From NCBI GenBank assembly GCA_946478975.1, contig CAMLEO010000205.1:1-13123 (forward strand): a stretch of DNA of 13,123 nucleotides, read 5' to 3'. Below the pieces are notes generated by a model. That model ran no database searches. It saw only the letters and a list, made by a program, of their open reading frames with translations, and was not told where the DNA came from. This document shows positions 6,832 to 13,123 of the stretch, piece after piece; positions within the stretch are counted from its first letter, which is position 1, and every line of letters begins with the position of its first letter. The stretch comes from an uncultured Steroidobacter sp. (GTDB taxonomy: Bacteria; Pseudomonadota; Gammaproteobacteria; Steroidobacterales; Steroidobacteraceae). Position numbers and translations under genes: made by a program.

Positions 6832-7743
6832 GTTGGCGACATTCTCTTGGATGCTTGTCAACACCTGGCTGCGCAGCCAGCGAGACGCCGGATCCTCATC
6901 GACGTTGGCGTGCCAATACAAGAACGATTCCATCGGCGGCGCTGCGAACGGAAACGGCAGCACCTGATTGTTCATCTGTCGGTTGACGATGCGCGCCTGG
7001 CTGCGCGTCGTTGTGAGCAGCAGTTCCGAGCGGCTCACCACCTGACTCGCCGCGCCGTGATGCTGACAGCGCATCTTGATGTGACGAGTGAGTCCCATCT
7101 TGCTCAGCACGCTGTCTTCGTAACCGCCGCCGCGGCGTCGGCCCGTCACCAAAATATGTGACGCCGACATATATGTATCGCCGTCCAACTTGCCCTGGAT
7201 CGCTGGATGATCGGCGCGCGCCAGCACGACCAGCGGCTCGGCACCGACGCGTTCGCGTCGCACGTCGTTCGACAGCGACAAGGCCACGTCCAATGCGAGA
7301 TCGATTTCGCCGCTCTGCAAGTCCTCTTCCAAATCGCGACGATCGATGCGCACGGAGGCGATGTTCACATGCGCCGCTTCATGCGCGATGCGCGACATCA
7401 GTGTCGGAAGAAACGTCAGCTCGTGCGACTCGCGAGCTGCGATGGTGAAACAGCGCTGTGCCGAGCCGGGCTCGAAGTGGCCGACGCGTTGAAGCATCTG
7501 TTCCAGCGTGCCGAGCGAGTTGCTGATGCTGTCCGCGAGCGAGCGCGCCAGCGGCGTCGGAATCATTTCGTGGCCGCGGCGCTCGAACAACGGATCGTTC
7601 AGCAGCTCCCGCAGCCGGCCGAGCGCATGACTGACAGCCGGCTGGGACAGGTGCAGGCGCCGGCTGGCCGGAGTGATGCCGCCTTCGCGATAGATGGCGT
7701 CGAAGACCGTGAACAGGTTGAGGTCGATCCGGGATAGCTGCAT
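6826..7743 (-). CDS. LysR-type transcriptional regulator
   Basis: A 305-residue DNA-binding regulator of usual LysR length. The winged helix-turn-helix occupies about residues 7-65. It is recognisable by [15 protein letters not shown], the recognition helix region [17 protein letters not shown], and DPLFERRG. The rest, about 92-300, is the periplasmic-binding-protein-like effector domain. The DLNLF...DPLFER pattern is typical of the NahR/NodD-like branch, whose members often control catabolic genes; the effector here is unknown. A GTG further upstream (7764) would add seven residues, but GGAG sits 8 bases before the ATG at 7743 and fits better. It is divergent from the acyl-CoA dehydrogenase gene with 121 bases between the two starts, the classic arrangement for a regulator and its target. 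Confidence 0.94.
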   Translation of the reverse strand: MQLSRIDLNLFTVFDAIYREGGITPASRRLHLSQPAVSHALGRLRELLNDPLFERRGHEMIPTPLARSLADSISNSLGTLEQMLQRVGHFEPGSAQRCFTIAARESHELTFLPTLMSRIAHEAAHVNIASVRIDRRDLEEDLQSGEIDLALDVALSLSNDVRRERVGAEPLVVLARADHPAIQGKLDGDTYMSASHILVTGRRRGGGYEDSVLSKMGLTRHIKMRCQHHGAASQVVSRSELLLTTTRSQARIVNRQMNNQVLPFPFAAPPMESFLYWHANVDEDPASRWLRSQVLTSIQENVANT

Positions 7744-7751
7744 ACGCCATG

Positions 7752-7756
7752 CTCCA
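7752..7756 (-). promoter_or_regulatory. Ribosome binding site deciding the LysR start
   Basis: TGGAG on the minus strand ends 8 bases before the ATG at 7743, which supports [11 protein letters not shown] as the N-terminus. The upstream GTG at 7764 has no comparable site. Confidence 0.55.
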
Positions 7757-7759
7757 GGT

Positions 7760-7774
7760 GGCACTATTCATGCC
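7760..7774. promoter_or_regulatory. Candidate LysR dyad, GGCA-N7-TGCC
   Basis: GGCA (7760-7763) and TGCC (7771-7774) form a dyad with a 7-base spacer, the same spacer as the neighbouring dyad at 7789-7803. It lies 17 bases before the LysR gene start and would suit autoregulation. A 4-base arm is short and could arise by chance. Confidence 0.3.
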
Positions 7775-7784
7775 GCTCATAGAC

Positions 7785-7808
7785 TGCCATGCGCACAATG
7801 CATTGGCA
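7785..7808. promoter_or_regulatory. Candidate LysR-type operator (T-N11-A dyad)
   Basis: The core ATGC-N7-GCAT (7789-7803) contains a T-N11-A box, the general LysR-family binding pattern. It extends outward as TGCCATGC on the left and GCATTGGCA on the right, near-perfect inverted arms that differ by one extra base. It sits 41 bases from the LysR start and 56 bases before the acyl-CoA dehydrogenase start. TTGGCA at 7803-7808 could also serve as a -35 for the dehydrogenase, but the matching -10 is poor. Confidence 0.5.
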
Positions 7809-7864
7809 TCGCGGCGCTGGTGCCGTCAATTTACGCCTCGAGATCGAACTTTGCCGGGGGACCC

Positions 7865-9124
7865 ATGGATTTCGATTACAGCCCGCGCGTGCGTGAACTG
7901 CAGGCCCGCCTGCTGCAATTCTTCGACCAGCACATCTATCCGAGCGAGAAAATCTACGAAGCCGAGGTGGCGGAAAACCGGCGCCGGGGCGACGCGTTCC
8001 TGGCCACGAAGGTCATCGAAGACCTGAAGGTCGAGGCGCGGGCCGCCGGACTGTGGAATCTGTTTCTGCCGCATTCGCCGCGCGCGCCGGAAGGATTGTC
8101 GAACCTCGAATACGCGCCGCTGTGCGAAATCATGGGCCGTGTGCCCTGGGCGCCCGAGGTGTTCAACTGTTCCGCGCCGGACACCGGCAACATGGAAACA
8201 ATCGAGCGCTACGGCAGCGAAGCTCACAAAGACCAATGGCTGGAACCGCTGCTCGCCGGCGAGATCCGTTCGGCGTTCCTGATGACCGAGCCGGCGGTGG
8301 CGTCGTCGGATGCCACCAACATCGAATGCAGCATCCGTCGCGACGGCGACGAGTATGTAATCAACGGCCGCAAGTGGTGGTCGAGCGGCGCCAACGATCC
8401 GCGCTGCAAGCTGTACATCGTGATGGGCAAGACCAATCCGGAAGCGCATCGTCATCAACAACAATCGATGATCCTGGTGCCGGCCGATGCCAAGGGCGTA
8501 AAGGTGCTGCGTCACCTGCCGGTGTTCGGTTACGACGACGCGCCCCATGGCCATGCCGAAGTCGATCTCGTGAACGTGCGAGTGCCGGCAGCAAACATTC
8601 TGCTCGGCGAAGGGCGCGGCTTCGAAATCGCGCAGGGCCGGCTGGGGCCGGGGCGCATTCATCACTGCATGCGATCCATCGGCGTCGCGGAGCGCGCGTT
8701 GGAATTGATGTGCAAGCGGCTCAGCTCGCGAGTTGCGTTCGGCAAGCCGGTGGCTGCGCAGTCCGTGTGGCACGAGCGCATTGCCGATGCTCGTTGCATG
8801 ATCGATCAAGCGCGGCTGCTGGTGCTGCAGGCGGCGTACATGATGGACACGGTCGGCAACAAGGTCGCGAAGCAGGAGATCGCGTTGATCAAAGTCGTGG
8901 TGCCGACCATGACCTTGCAGGTGCTCGACTGGGCCATCCAGGCGCACGGCGCCGCCGGTGTTTCAGGAGATTTCCCGCTGGCGCGCCTGTGGGCCAGCCA
9001 GCGCACGTTGCGCCTGGCGGACGGGCCGGATGAAGTGCATCGGAATGCGATTGCGAAGCTGGAGCTGGCCCGCTATGCCGGGACGAACGAGCCTGTGGAC
9101 ATGCCCATAACGAGGGGCAGCTGA
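7865..9124 (+). CDS. Acyl-CoA dehydrogenase family protein (ACAD10/11-like)
   Basis: A 419-residue flavoenzyme expected to introduce a trans-2,3 double bond into an acyl-CoA, passing electrons through FAD to ETF in the cytosol. The N-terminal helical domain runs to about 130. The middle beta domain opens with [15 protein letters not shown] (138-152) and includes the block GRKWWSSGA (168-176). The C-terminal helical domain includes [12 protein letters not shown] and the FAD-contact loop [15 protein letters not shown] (359-373). The motif ADGPDEVH (385-392) replaces the YEGT-type loop of short- and medium-chain enzymes and points to the ACAD10/11-like group; Asp386 stands near the usual catalytic Glu position. 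The substrate cannot be told. The ATG at 7865 has GGGGGA 3 bases upstream. Divergence from the LysR gene suggests that regulator controls it. Confidence 0.92.
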   Translation: MDFDYSPRVRELQARLLQFFDQHIYPSEKIYEAEVAENRRRGDAFLATKVIEDLKVEARAAGLWNLFLPHSPRAPEGLSNLEYAPLCEIMGRVPWAPEVFNCSAPDTGNMETIERYGSEAHKDQWLEPLLAGEIRSAFLMTEPAVASSDATNIECSIRRDGDEYVINGRKWWSSGANDPRCKLYIVMGKTNPEAHRHQQQSMILVPADAKGVKVLRHLPVFGYDDAPHGHAEVDLVNVRVPAANILLGEGRGFEIAQGRLGPGRIHHCMRSIGVAERALELMCKRLSSRVAFGKPVAAQSVWHERIADARCMIDQARLLVLQAAYMMDTVGNKVAKQEIALIKVVVPTMTLQVLDWAIQAHGAAGVSGDFPLARLWASQRTLRLADGPDEVHRNAIAKLELARYAGTNEPVDMPITRGS

Positions 9125-9196
9125 CACTGCAACCTTGCGGGCGGCTGGCGCATCTCAAGCTACGAAGGCTCGGTAGCCTGCTGGAAGGAGATCGCA

Positions 9197-9400
9197 ATGT
9201 CGTTCGTGCTGGCCCTGTTCGCTTGGTGTGTGCTGTTCGTGGTGGCGTGGCCGCTGGCGGTGATGGCGATCGTGTTCCTGCCGCTGCTGTGGCTGCTGTC
9301 GATCCCGTTCCGTATTTTCGGCGCGCTGGTCGAGGCGATGCTTGCCTTCATCAAGGCGATATTCTTCCTGCCGGCGCGGATTCTGGGATATCGCGGCTGA
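9197..9400 (+). CDS. Small two-helix membrane protein, unknown function
   Basis: A 67-residue, strongly hydrophobic protein that I cannot assign to a named family. Residues about 3-36 are almost wholly apolar and could form one long or two short membrane helices. After an Arg at 39, residues 40-60 form a further amphipathic or membrane segment, and the C-terminus is basic (ARILGYRG). It has no lipobox or cleavage site. Coding status is supported by a strong AAGGAG (9185-9190) exactly 6 bases before the ATG and by a clean stop. It begins 72 bases after the acyl-CoA dehydrogenase on the same strand, so it may be co-transcribed. It converges with the ankyrin gene, with only 3 bases between the stops. 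Confidence 0.75.
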   Translation: MSFVLALFAWCVLFVVAWPLAVMAIVFLPLLWLLSIPFRIFGALVEAMLAFIKAIFFLPARILGYRG

Positions 9401-9403
9401 CCG

Positions 9404-11632
9404 TTAGAAACAACGCTCGGCGCCGATCATGACCGGCGGTTGCACCCCGTCCTCGGATTCCAGCACCGTGAGCGTCGATTTTCCCAGGCGGTGACTGGCG
9501 ACCAGGCGAGGTGTAACCGGCCGGGGCACGCGCTCCGTGCCGACGTAGGGAGTGACTTTCCAACCGATCTGAGTTGCCGACACGGTGCTGCCGGCAGGAT
9601 GCAGTACATAGATTCGCTGGATCTGCGAATACCGATTGTCATCCATGTCCGCGGCGCGAACAAAAATATAACGATGCTCGGTCGAGTCCGGCTGACGGAC
9701 GACGCAGCCCTGGTTGCCCGGTGCGGCGAACAGTTGTTCCAATTTCTCCGCACGCGCGGGCGAATTCGCGGCCAGCCAGGATTGCAGAAACGGAAAGATG
9801 CCGCTGGACATGCAATAGGTCTCGCCGTTGTAGCTCAAATAACTGCGTCCGCTGCGCTCGCAGGCCAGCCCGACATTGAACCAGGCGTTGGCAATCATGC
9901 GCGCATCGTGACTGCCGGCGACCAGGCGCGTGGCCGCTTCGAGCGATTCGCCATACTGCTGGATTCGCAGCGCCACGAGCGACAGGTCGCTCAGCGCACG
10001 CTCGTTGGATCGGTCGGTCTGCAACGCATTTTCGAGCGAGCGACGGGCCGCATCCAGATCGCCGGCGGCGTAGTGCTTCTCGGCCTGCAATGTTTGCTGT
10101 GTCGAATACTCGGCCAGATGTTTGCTATCTGGAAGGCTGAGCAGCTGCGCCAGGCGCGGGCGGTCGGCGTCGACGATGTTTGGTGACGCATACAGATCCA
10201 GCCATTCCCGCGGCGTCTGCCCGGGTCGCTCCGGTCCTTCAGTTGTTTTAACGGACGTCAGCGCTCCGGCATCGACCAGCGCTTGCACGATCTCCACCGA
10301 GCCGTAACGGACTGCATAGTGCAGCGCTGTGACATTCGCGCGTGTCAGCGTGTACGTGCACGTATCTTCCGGAAAGATGGTCGCAGCGTTGGGATTCGCG
10401 CCGTGCTCCAGCAGGATACGCACCGCTTCGAGCGCATTGTGCTGAGCTGCGTACATGAGCGGCGTTTTACCGAATGCATTGCCCTGGTTGGGATCGAGCT
10501 GCTTCGACAGCAACCAGCGCAGCGCCGCCGGATGGTTCACCGCGACGTTGAGCGGACTGTCCATATCGAGCCAGGAGTCCCACTGGGCCTTCTTCGGCTG
10601 CCAGTGCAGCGTTTCCAACTCGGCCACGGTGCGGTTTTCGAGAATGGCCCGCCGGATCGGCAATGACTCGTTCGCGAACAGCGGGCCGCTGGAGAATGCA
10701 AAGCCGCGATCGATCGCGCCCGTCACAGAGTTTTCAGCGGCGAGCGCCGCGTCGGCATGCGGCCAGGCGAAACGCAGTTCGTAGAAGCGCGTCAGCCGCT
10801 CGACGGTCATCGACCGCTGCGCGCGAAACTTTTCCATCGCAGCGTATTCGTCGAGCCCAAGCATGGACCATTCCGTCAGCGCATCGGTATCTCGCGAGTT
10901 CGATGCAGCGAGCGTCCAAGGTCGATACAGGGTTCGTTCGAACGCATCTCTCATGAATGCATCGCCAAGATCATGAGCTCTGAGCGTGCCGCACTGGCCC
11001 GCGCTCTGCCGCAGCGGTGCGATGGTCGACTGCAGGCCGGCGATCGTTTGTCGGGTCGATTGCAGCTCGCGCTCCGGTTGCGAATATAGATCGGGCGGCT
11101 GAAGGTTGACCTTGCAGACGTTGTCCCACGCGGCATTCTCGGTGAGCGTGTACAACTGCAGCTGCCCATCGACGACCACGGCGACATGATAGAGATCGTC
11201 CGGCGACTTCAGCAGCGTGAGCTGAGGCGTGGCAGGGGTCGGCTCGAGGTCGGCAAGATCATCCCAATTCGTCGGCTCCTGAATCGGCTGCCCGGAGGCG
11301 TACATCTGCTGGGTTTCGCAGGCGCTGCCGCAGCCGGGGTTGATGCGCATCCAGAGATAGATTTTTTTGCCGTGAGTGGTCACGGACCCGGGCTCCTGGG
11401 GTGAGTCGATCGGGTCCATGCCGGCGACGGCGATCGGAATCGCGTCGAGCCGCGGCTGCGGCGAATAAAACAACTGTTTGGCGGCTTCGAGCACTGCCGC
11501 GCAATGGGAGCTGCGATTCTCGACCAGCGCCGGTTTGAACCAGGCCTTGCTCGTGTCCAGGTGTGTTTCGGCCGCGATCGCTGGCGACAACGGCAACGCC
11601 AGTGCAAACAAGAGTCGCGCGCGTAACTTCAT
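9404..11632 (-). CDS. Exported ankyrin-repeat and TPR protein
   Basis: A 742-residue protein with a Sec signal peptide (basic MKLRAR, hydrophobic core, likely cut near AIAA at residue 21), so it is probably periplasmic or surface-exposed. Residues about 22-330 match no family I recognise. Ankyrin repeats span about 357-480: repeat cores PLNVAVNHPAALRWLLSKQ, TPLMYAAQHNALEAVRILLEHGANPN and TALHYAVRYGSVEIVQALVDAGA. A TPR-like pair follows at about 513-570 (EKHYAAGDLDAARRSLENAL). The C-terminal 170 residues look like a beta-rich domain. There are ten Cys, an even number that would allow disulfides. AAGGA lies 7 bases before the ATG. The gene starts 36 bases after the FAD subunit stop on the same strand, so it may be the last gene of the molybdenum hydroxylase operon. 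The partner protein is unknown. Confidence 0.85.
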   Translation of the reverse strand: MKLRARLLFALALPLSPAIAAETHLDTSKAWFKPALVENRSSHCAAVLEAAKQLFYSPQPRLDAIPIAVAGMDPIDSPQEPGSVTTHGKKIYLWMRINPGCGSACETQQMYASGQPIQEPTNWDDLADLEPTPATPQLTLLKSPDDLYHVAVVVDGQLQLYTLTENAAWDNVCKVNLQPPDLYSQPERELQSTRQTIAGLQSTIAPLRQSAGQCGTLRAHDLGDAFMRDAFERTLYRPWTLAASNSRDTDALTEWSMLGLDEYAAMEKFRAQRSMTVERLTRFYELRFAWPHADAALAAENSVTGAIDRGFAFSSGPLFANESLPIRRAILENRTVAELETLHWQPKKAQWDSWLDMDSPLNVAVNHPAALRWLLSKQLDPNQGNAFGKTPLMYAAQHNALEAVRILLEHGANPNAATIFPEDTCTYTLTRANVTALHYAVRYGSVEIVQALVDAGALTSVKTTEGPERPGQTPREWLDLYASPNIVDADRPRLAQLLSLPDSKHLAEYSTQQTLQAEKHYAAGDLDAARRSLENALQTDRSNERALSDLSLVALRIQQYGESLEAATRLVAGSHDARMIANAWFNVGLACERSGRSYLSYNGETYCMSSGIFPFLQSWLAANSPARAEKLEQLFAAPGNQGCVVRQPDSTEHRYIFVRAADMDDNRYSQIQRIYVLHPAGSTVSATQIGWKVTPYVGTERVPRPVTPRLVASHRLGKSTLTVLESEDGVQPPVMIGAERCF

Positions 11633-11668
11633 GTCTCAATCCTTCCCTGGTATCGAGCAAGCCCCTGC

Positions 11669-12634
11669 TCAGGCTGCTGCGAGCAGTGTGCGTCTCAGAA
11701 CGGTTTCCAACACTTTTACTTTGTAGGCGTTCTTGGCCAGCGGCGTTGCATCTCGCACAGCCACCCGGGCAGCGGCGGCGGCCACGTTCTCGTTCAATGG
11801 CTGGCCCACCAACATTTGTTCGCTTGCCAGCGCACGGCGAGGAGTGGGGGCGACCCAGCCCATGACGATCCTGGCGGAGGCGATGGTGTCGCCATTCATT
11901 TGCAGGACGACGGCGACATCGCAGATGGGCCAGTCGTAGCTGTCGCGTTCCGTTTGTTTGTGATACGCACAGCGAGTGTTCTTCGGCAGCGCTGGAACGG
12001 CAACGTGCGTCAGCACTTCGCCATCAGCAATCGCTGTGTCCCGGTCGCGCGTCATCGACGGCGGCAACAAGAATTCCGCCAGCGGCACGGCGCGGGACGA
12101 TCCACCGACGAGTGTGAGATGGACTGTCGCGTCATAGGCGACCAGCGCAGTTGCCGGTGTCGACGCGTGCACCATGACGGTCCGCCGATTGTCGAAGATC
12201 GCGTGATACTGATGTTCGCTATGATCCGGCGTCGCGAGCTGATGGAAATGTTCGTTTCTAAAATACCAGCAGCGCGAGCGTTGCAGGAGATTGCCGCCGA
12301 GGGTCGCGGCATTTCTGACCTGCGGAGTCGCCGCGTGCTGGGCAGCTTCTGCGAGCGCTCGATATTGTTTGAACAGCGACGGGTGCCGAGCGATCTCCGC
12401 CAGTGTGACCAGCGCGCCGAGTTGCATGCCGCGGTCGTCGATGCGAATGCCGCCCAGTGACGGAATGGAGCGGAGATTTACGACACGCGTCGGCTGCACG
12501 ATCCCTTCTTTCATGAGATCGAGCAAGTCCATGCCGCCAGCTTTAGCGATCACAGGCGCATCGCGCGTCGTCGCTGTCAGCAGGGCAGTGGCCTCTTCGA
12601 CGGATTGAGCATCGACCCATTCAAAGCTTTGCAT
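11669..12634 (-). CDS. FAD-binding subunit of a xanthine dehydrogenase-family molybdenum hydroxylase
   Basis: This 321-residue subunit carries electrons from the iron-sulfur centres to FAD and the final acceptor. The PCMH-type FAD-binding domain covers about 1-195. It is marked by AGGMDLLDLMKEG (32-44), which contacts the FAD diphosphate, and by RNAATLGGNLLQRSRCWYFR (107-126). The CO dehydrogenase flavoprotein C-terminal domain covers about 200-315. In PaoB (YagS)-type relatives a loop after RCWYFR binds a [4Fe-4S] cluster through four Cys. Here Cys122 remains, but the following loop (127-160) has none and is rich in His. The ATG has GGAG 7 bases upstream and lies 4 bases after the stop of the molybdopterin subunit gene, which suggests translational coupling. 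The small [2Fe-2S] subunit gene is not in the window. Confidence 0.9.
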   Translation of the reverse strand: MQSFEWVDAQSVEEATALLTATTRDAPVIAKAGGMDLLDLMKEGIVQPTRVVNLRSIPSLGGIRIDDRGMQLGALVTLAEIARHPSLFKQYRALAEAAQHAATPQVRNAATLGGNLLQRSRCWYFRNEHFHQLATPDHSEHQYHAIFDNRRTVMVHASTPATALVAYDATVHLTLVGGSSRAVPLAEFLLPPSMTRDRDTAIADGEVLTHVAVPALPKNTRCAYHKQTERDSYDWPICDVAVVLQMNGDTIASARIVMGWVAPTPRRALASEQMLVGQPLNENVAAAAARVAVRDATPLAKNAYKVKVLETVLRRTLLAAA

Positions 12635-12638
12635 GGAT

Positions 12639-13123
12639 CTACTCCGCCTGCAGCGCCGCCAGCACGTTGGCCGGCGTCATTGGTAACGTGTAGATGCGTC
12701 GGCCGGTGGCGTTATAAAACGCATTCGCGACCGCCGCTGCGGTGGCGACATTCGCCGGCTCGGCGACGCCGCGTGCATCGGTGGAAGATTGTCGGCCGAT
12801 CTGCTCGATGACGTGCACTTCAACACGCGGCGTTTCGCGAGCGCCGACGATTTTGTATTGATCGATGTTGGCGTTGAGCTGCACGCCGGTCTCGCCGTCG
12901 AGGCGGCGGTCTTCATACAACGCGTAGCTCACGCCTTGAATCACGCCGCCGATGATCTGACTTTCGATCAGCCTTGGATTGATGGGGCGGCCGCAGTCGT
13001 GCACGGCGACGACGCGCTCGACCTTTACGACGCCGGTCTCCGTGTCCACGACGACTTCAGCGAACTGCACGCCGCCGATGCCTTGCTTGCTAAAGGCGAG
13101 ACGTTCGACCTGGTGATCCTGAA
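12639..13123 (-). CDS. Molybdopterin-binding subunit of a xanthine dehydrogenase-family enzyme (C-terminal part)
   Basis: Only the last 160 residues are visible; the frame stays open to the right edge, so most of the roughly 700-residue-plus subunit lies outside. This subunit holds the molybdenum cofactor and hydroxylates the substrate (a purine, aldehyde or N-heterocycle; which one cannot be told). Family marks are VVAVHDCGRPINPRLIESQI, GGVIQGVSYALYED, and the end block ARGVAEPANVATAAAVANA followed by YNATGRRIYTLPMTP. The Glu in GVAEP matches the active-site Glu of the family (usually GxGEP), here with Ala for the second Gly. It is the first visible gene of the minus-strand cluster with the FAD subunit. 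Confidence 0.9.
   Translation of the reverse strand, partial: QDHQVERLAFSKQGIGGVQFAEVVVDTETGVVKVERVVAVHDCGRPINPRLIESQIIGGVIQGVSYALYEDRRLDGETGVQLNANIDQYKIVGARETPRVEVHVIEQIGRQSSTDARGVAEPANVATAAAVANAFYNATGRRIYTLPMTPANVLAALQAE

Noticed and set aside
7826..8947. A 373-codon minus-strand open frame
   Set aside because: It is antisense to the acyl-CoA dehydrogenase, whose motifs are unmistakable, and has no recognisable domain of its own.
9166..9179. AGGCT-CGGT-AGCCT hairpin just before the small membrane protein gene
   Set aside because: The 5-bp stem is short, lacks a T-run and lies just before a ribosome binding site, so it is not called as a terminator or riboswitch.
1..13123. CRISPR array, transposon, prophage or toxin-antitoxin system
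   Set aside because: No regularly spaced direct repeats, transposase, integrase or toxin-antitoxin pair were seen. Gene content looks like ordinary chromosome.

Overview
This 13.1 kb window is a densely coded, GC-rich chromosomal stretch from a Gram-negative bacterium. The evidence for Gram-negative is a lipobox lipoprotein, a Sec-exported probable beta-barrel protein, a periplasmic ankyrin protein and a membrane chemoreceptor. The gene content (decarboxylating 6-phosphogluconate dehydrogenase, a GloA-type glyoxalase, an extra ClpP paralogue, an NahR-like LysR regulator and a molybdenum hydroxylase) fits a gammaproteobacterium of the Xanthomonadales/Nevskiales/Steroidobacter kind. That placement is inference and cannot be fixed from the sequence alone. 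No tRNA, rRNA, insertion sequence, CRISPR array or phage gene was seen.

Layout, left to right: the 3' part of gnd (+), then a lipoprotein with two chelatase-like halves (+). A 205-base convergent intergenic region rich in hairpins follows, then a methyl-accepting chemotaxis protein (-). Next comes an exported protein with a long Pro/Glu-rich linker and a probable outer-membrane barrel (-). It is divergent from gloA (+), and gloA is followed 39 bases later by a second-type ClpP peptidase gene (+). A LysR regulator (-) converges on clpP, and its divergent partner is an acyl-CoA dehydrogenase (+). A 67-residue membrane protein (+) comes next. Finally, a minus-strand cluster reads from the right edge leftwards: the molybdopterin-binding subunit of a xanthine dehydrogenase-family enzyme (C-terminal part only), its FAD subunit, and an exported ankyrin/TPR protein.

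How the genes work together: gnd serves the oxidative pentose phosphate pathway. gloA (methylglyoxal detoxification) and the ClpP paralogue look co-transcribed and would both suit stress handling. The LysR regulator and acyl-CoA dehydrogenase share a 121-base divergent promoter region holding two TGCC/GGCA dyads, so the regulator probably controls the dehydrogenase, itself, or both. The two molybdenum hydroxylase genes are 4 bases apart and probably translationally coupled. The ankyrin gene follows after 36 bases and may belong to the same operon.

No clearly novel multi-gene system is present. The points most worth a second look are the hairpin cluster at 2180-2317, the chelatase-fold lipoprotein with a His-rich linker and only one recognisable active-site His per half, the FAD subunit that has lost most of the cysteines of the PaoB-type iron-sulfur loop, and the inverted repeats in the two divergent promoter regions.
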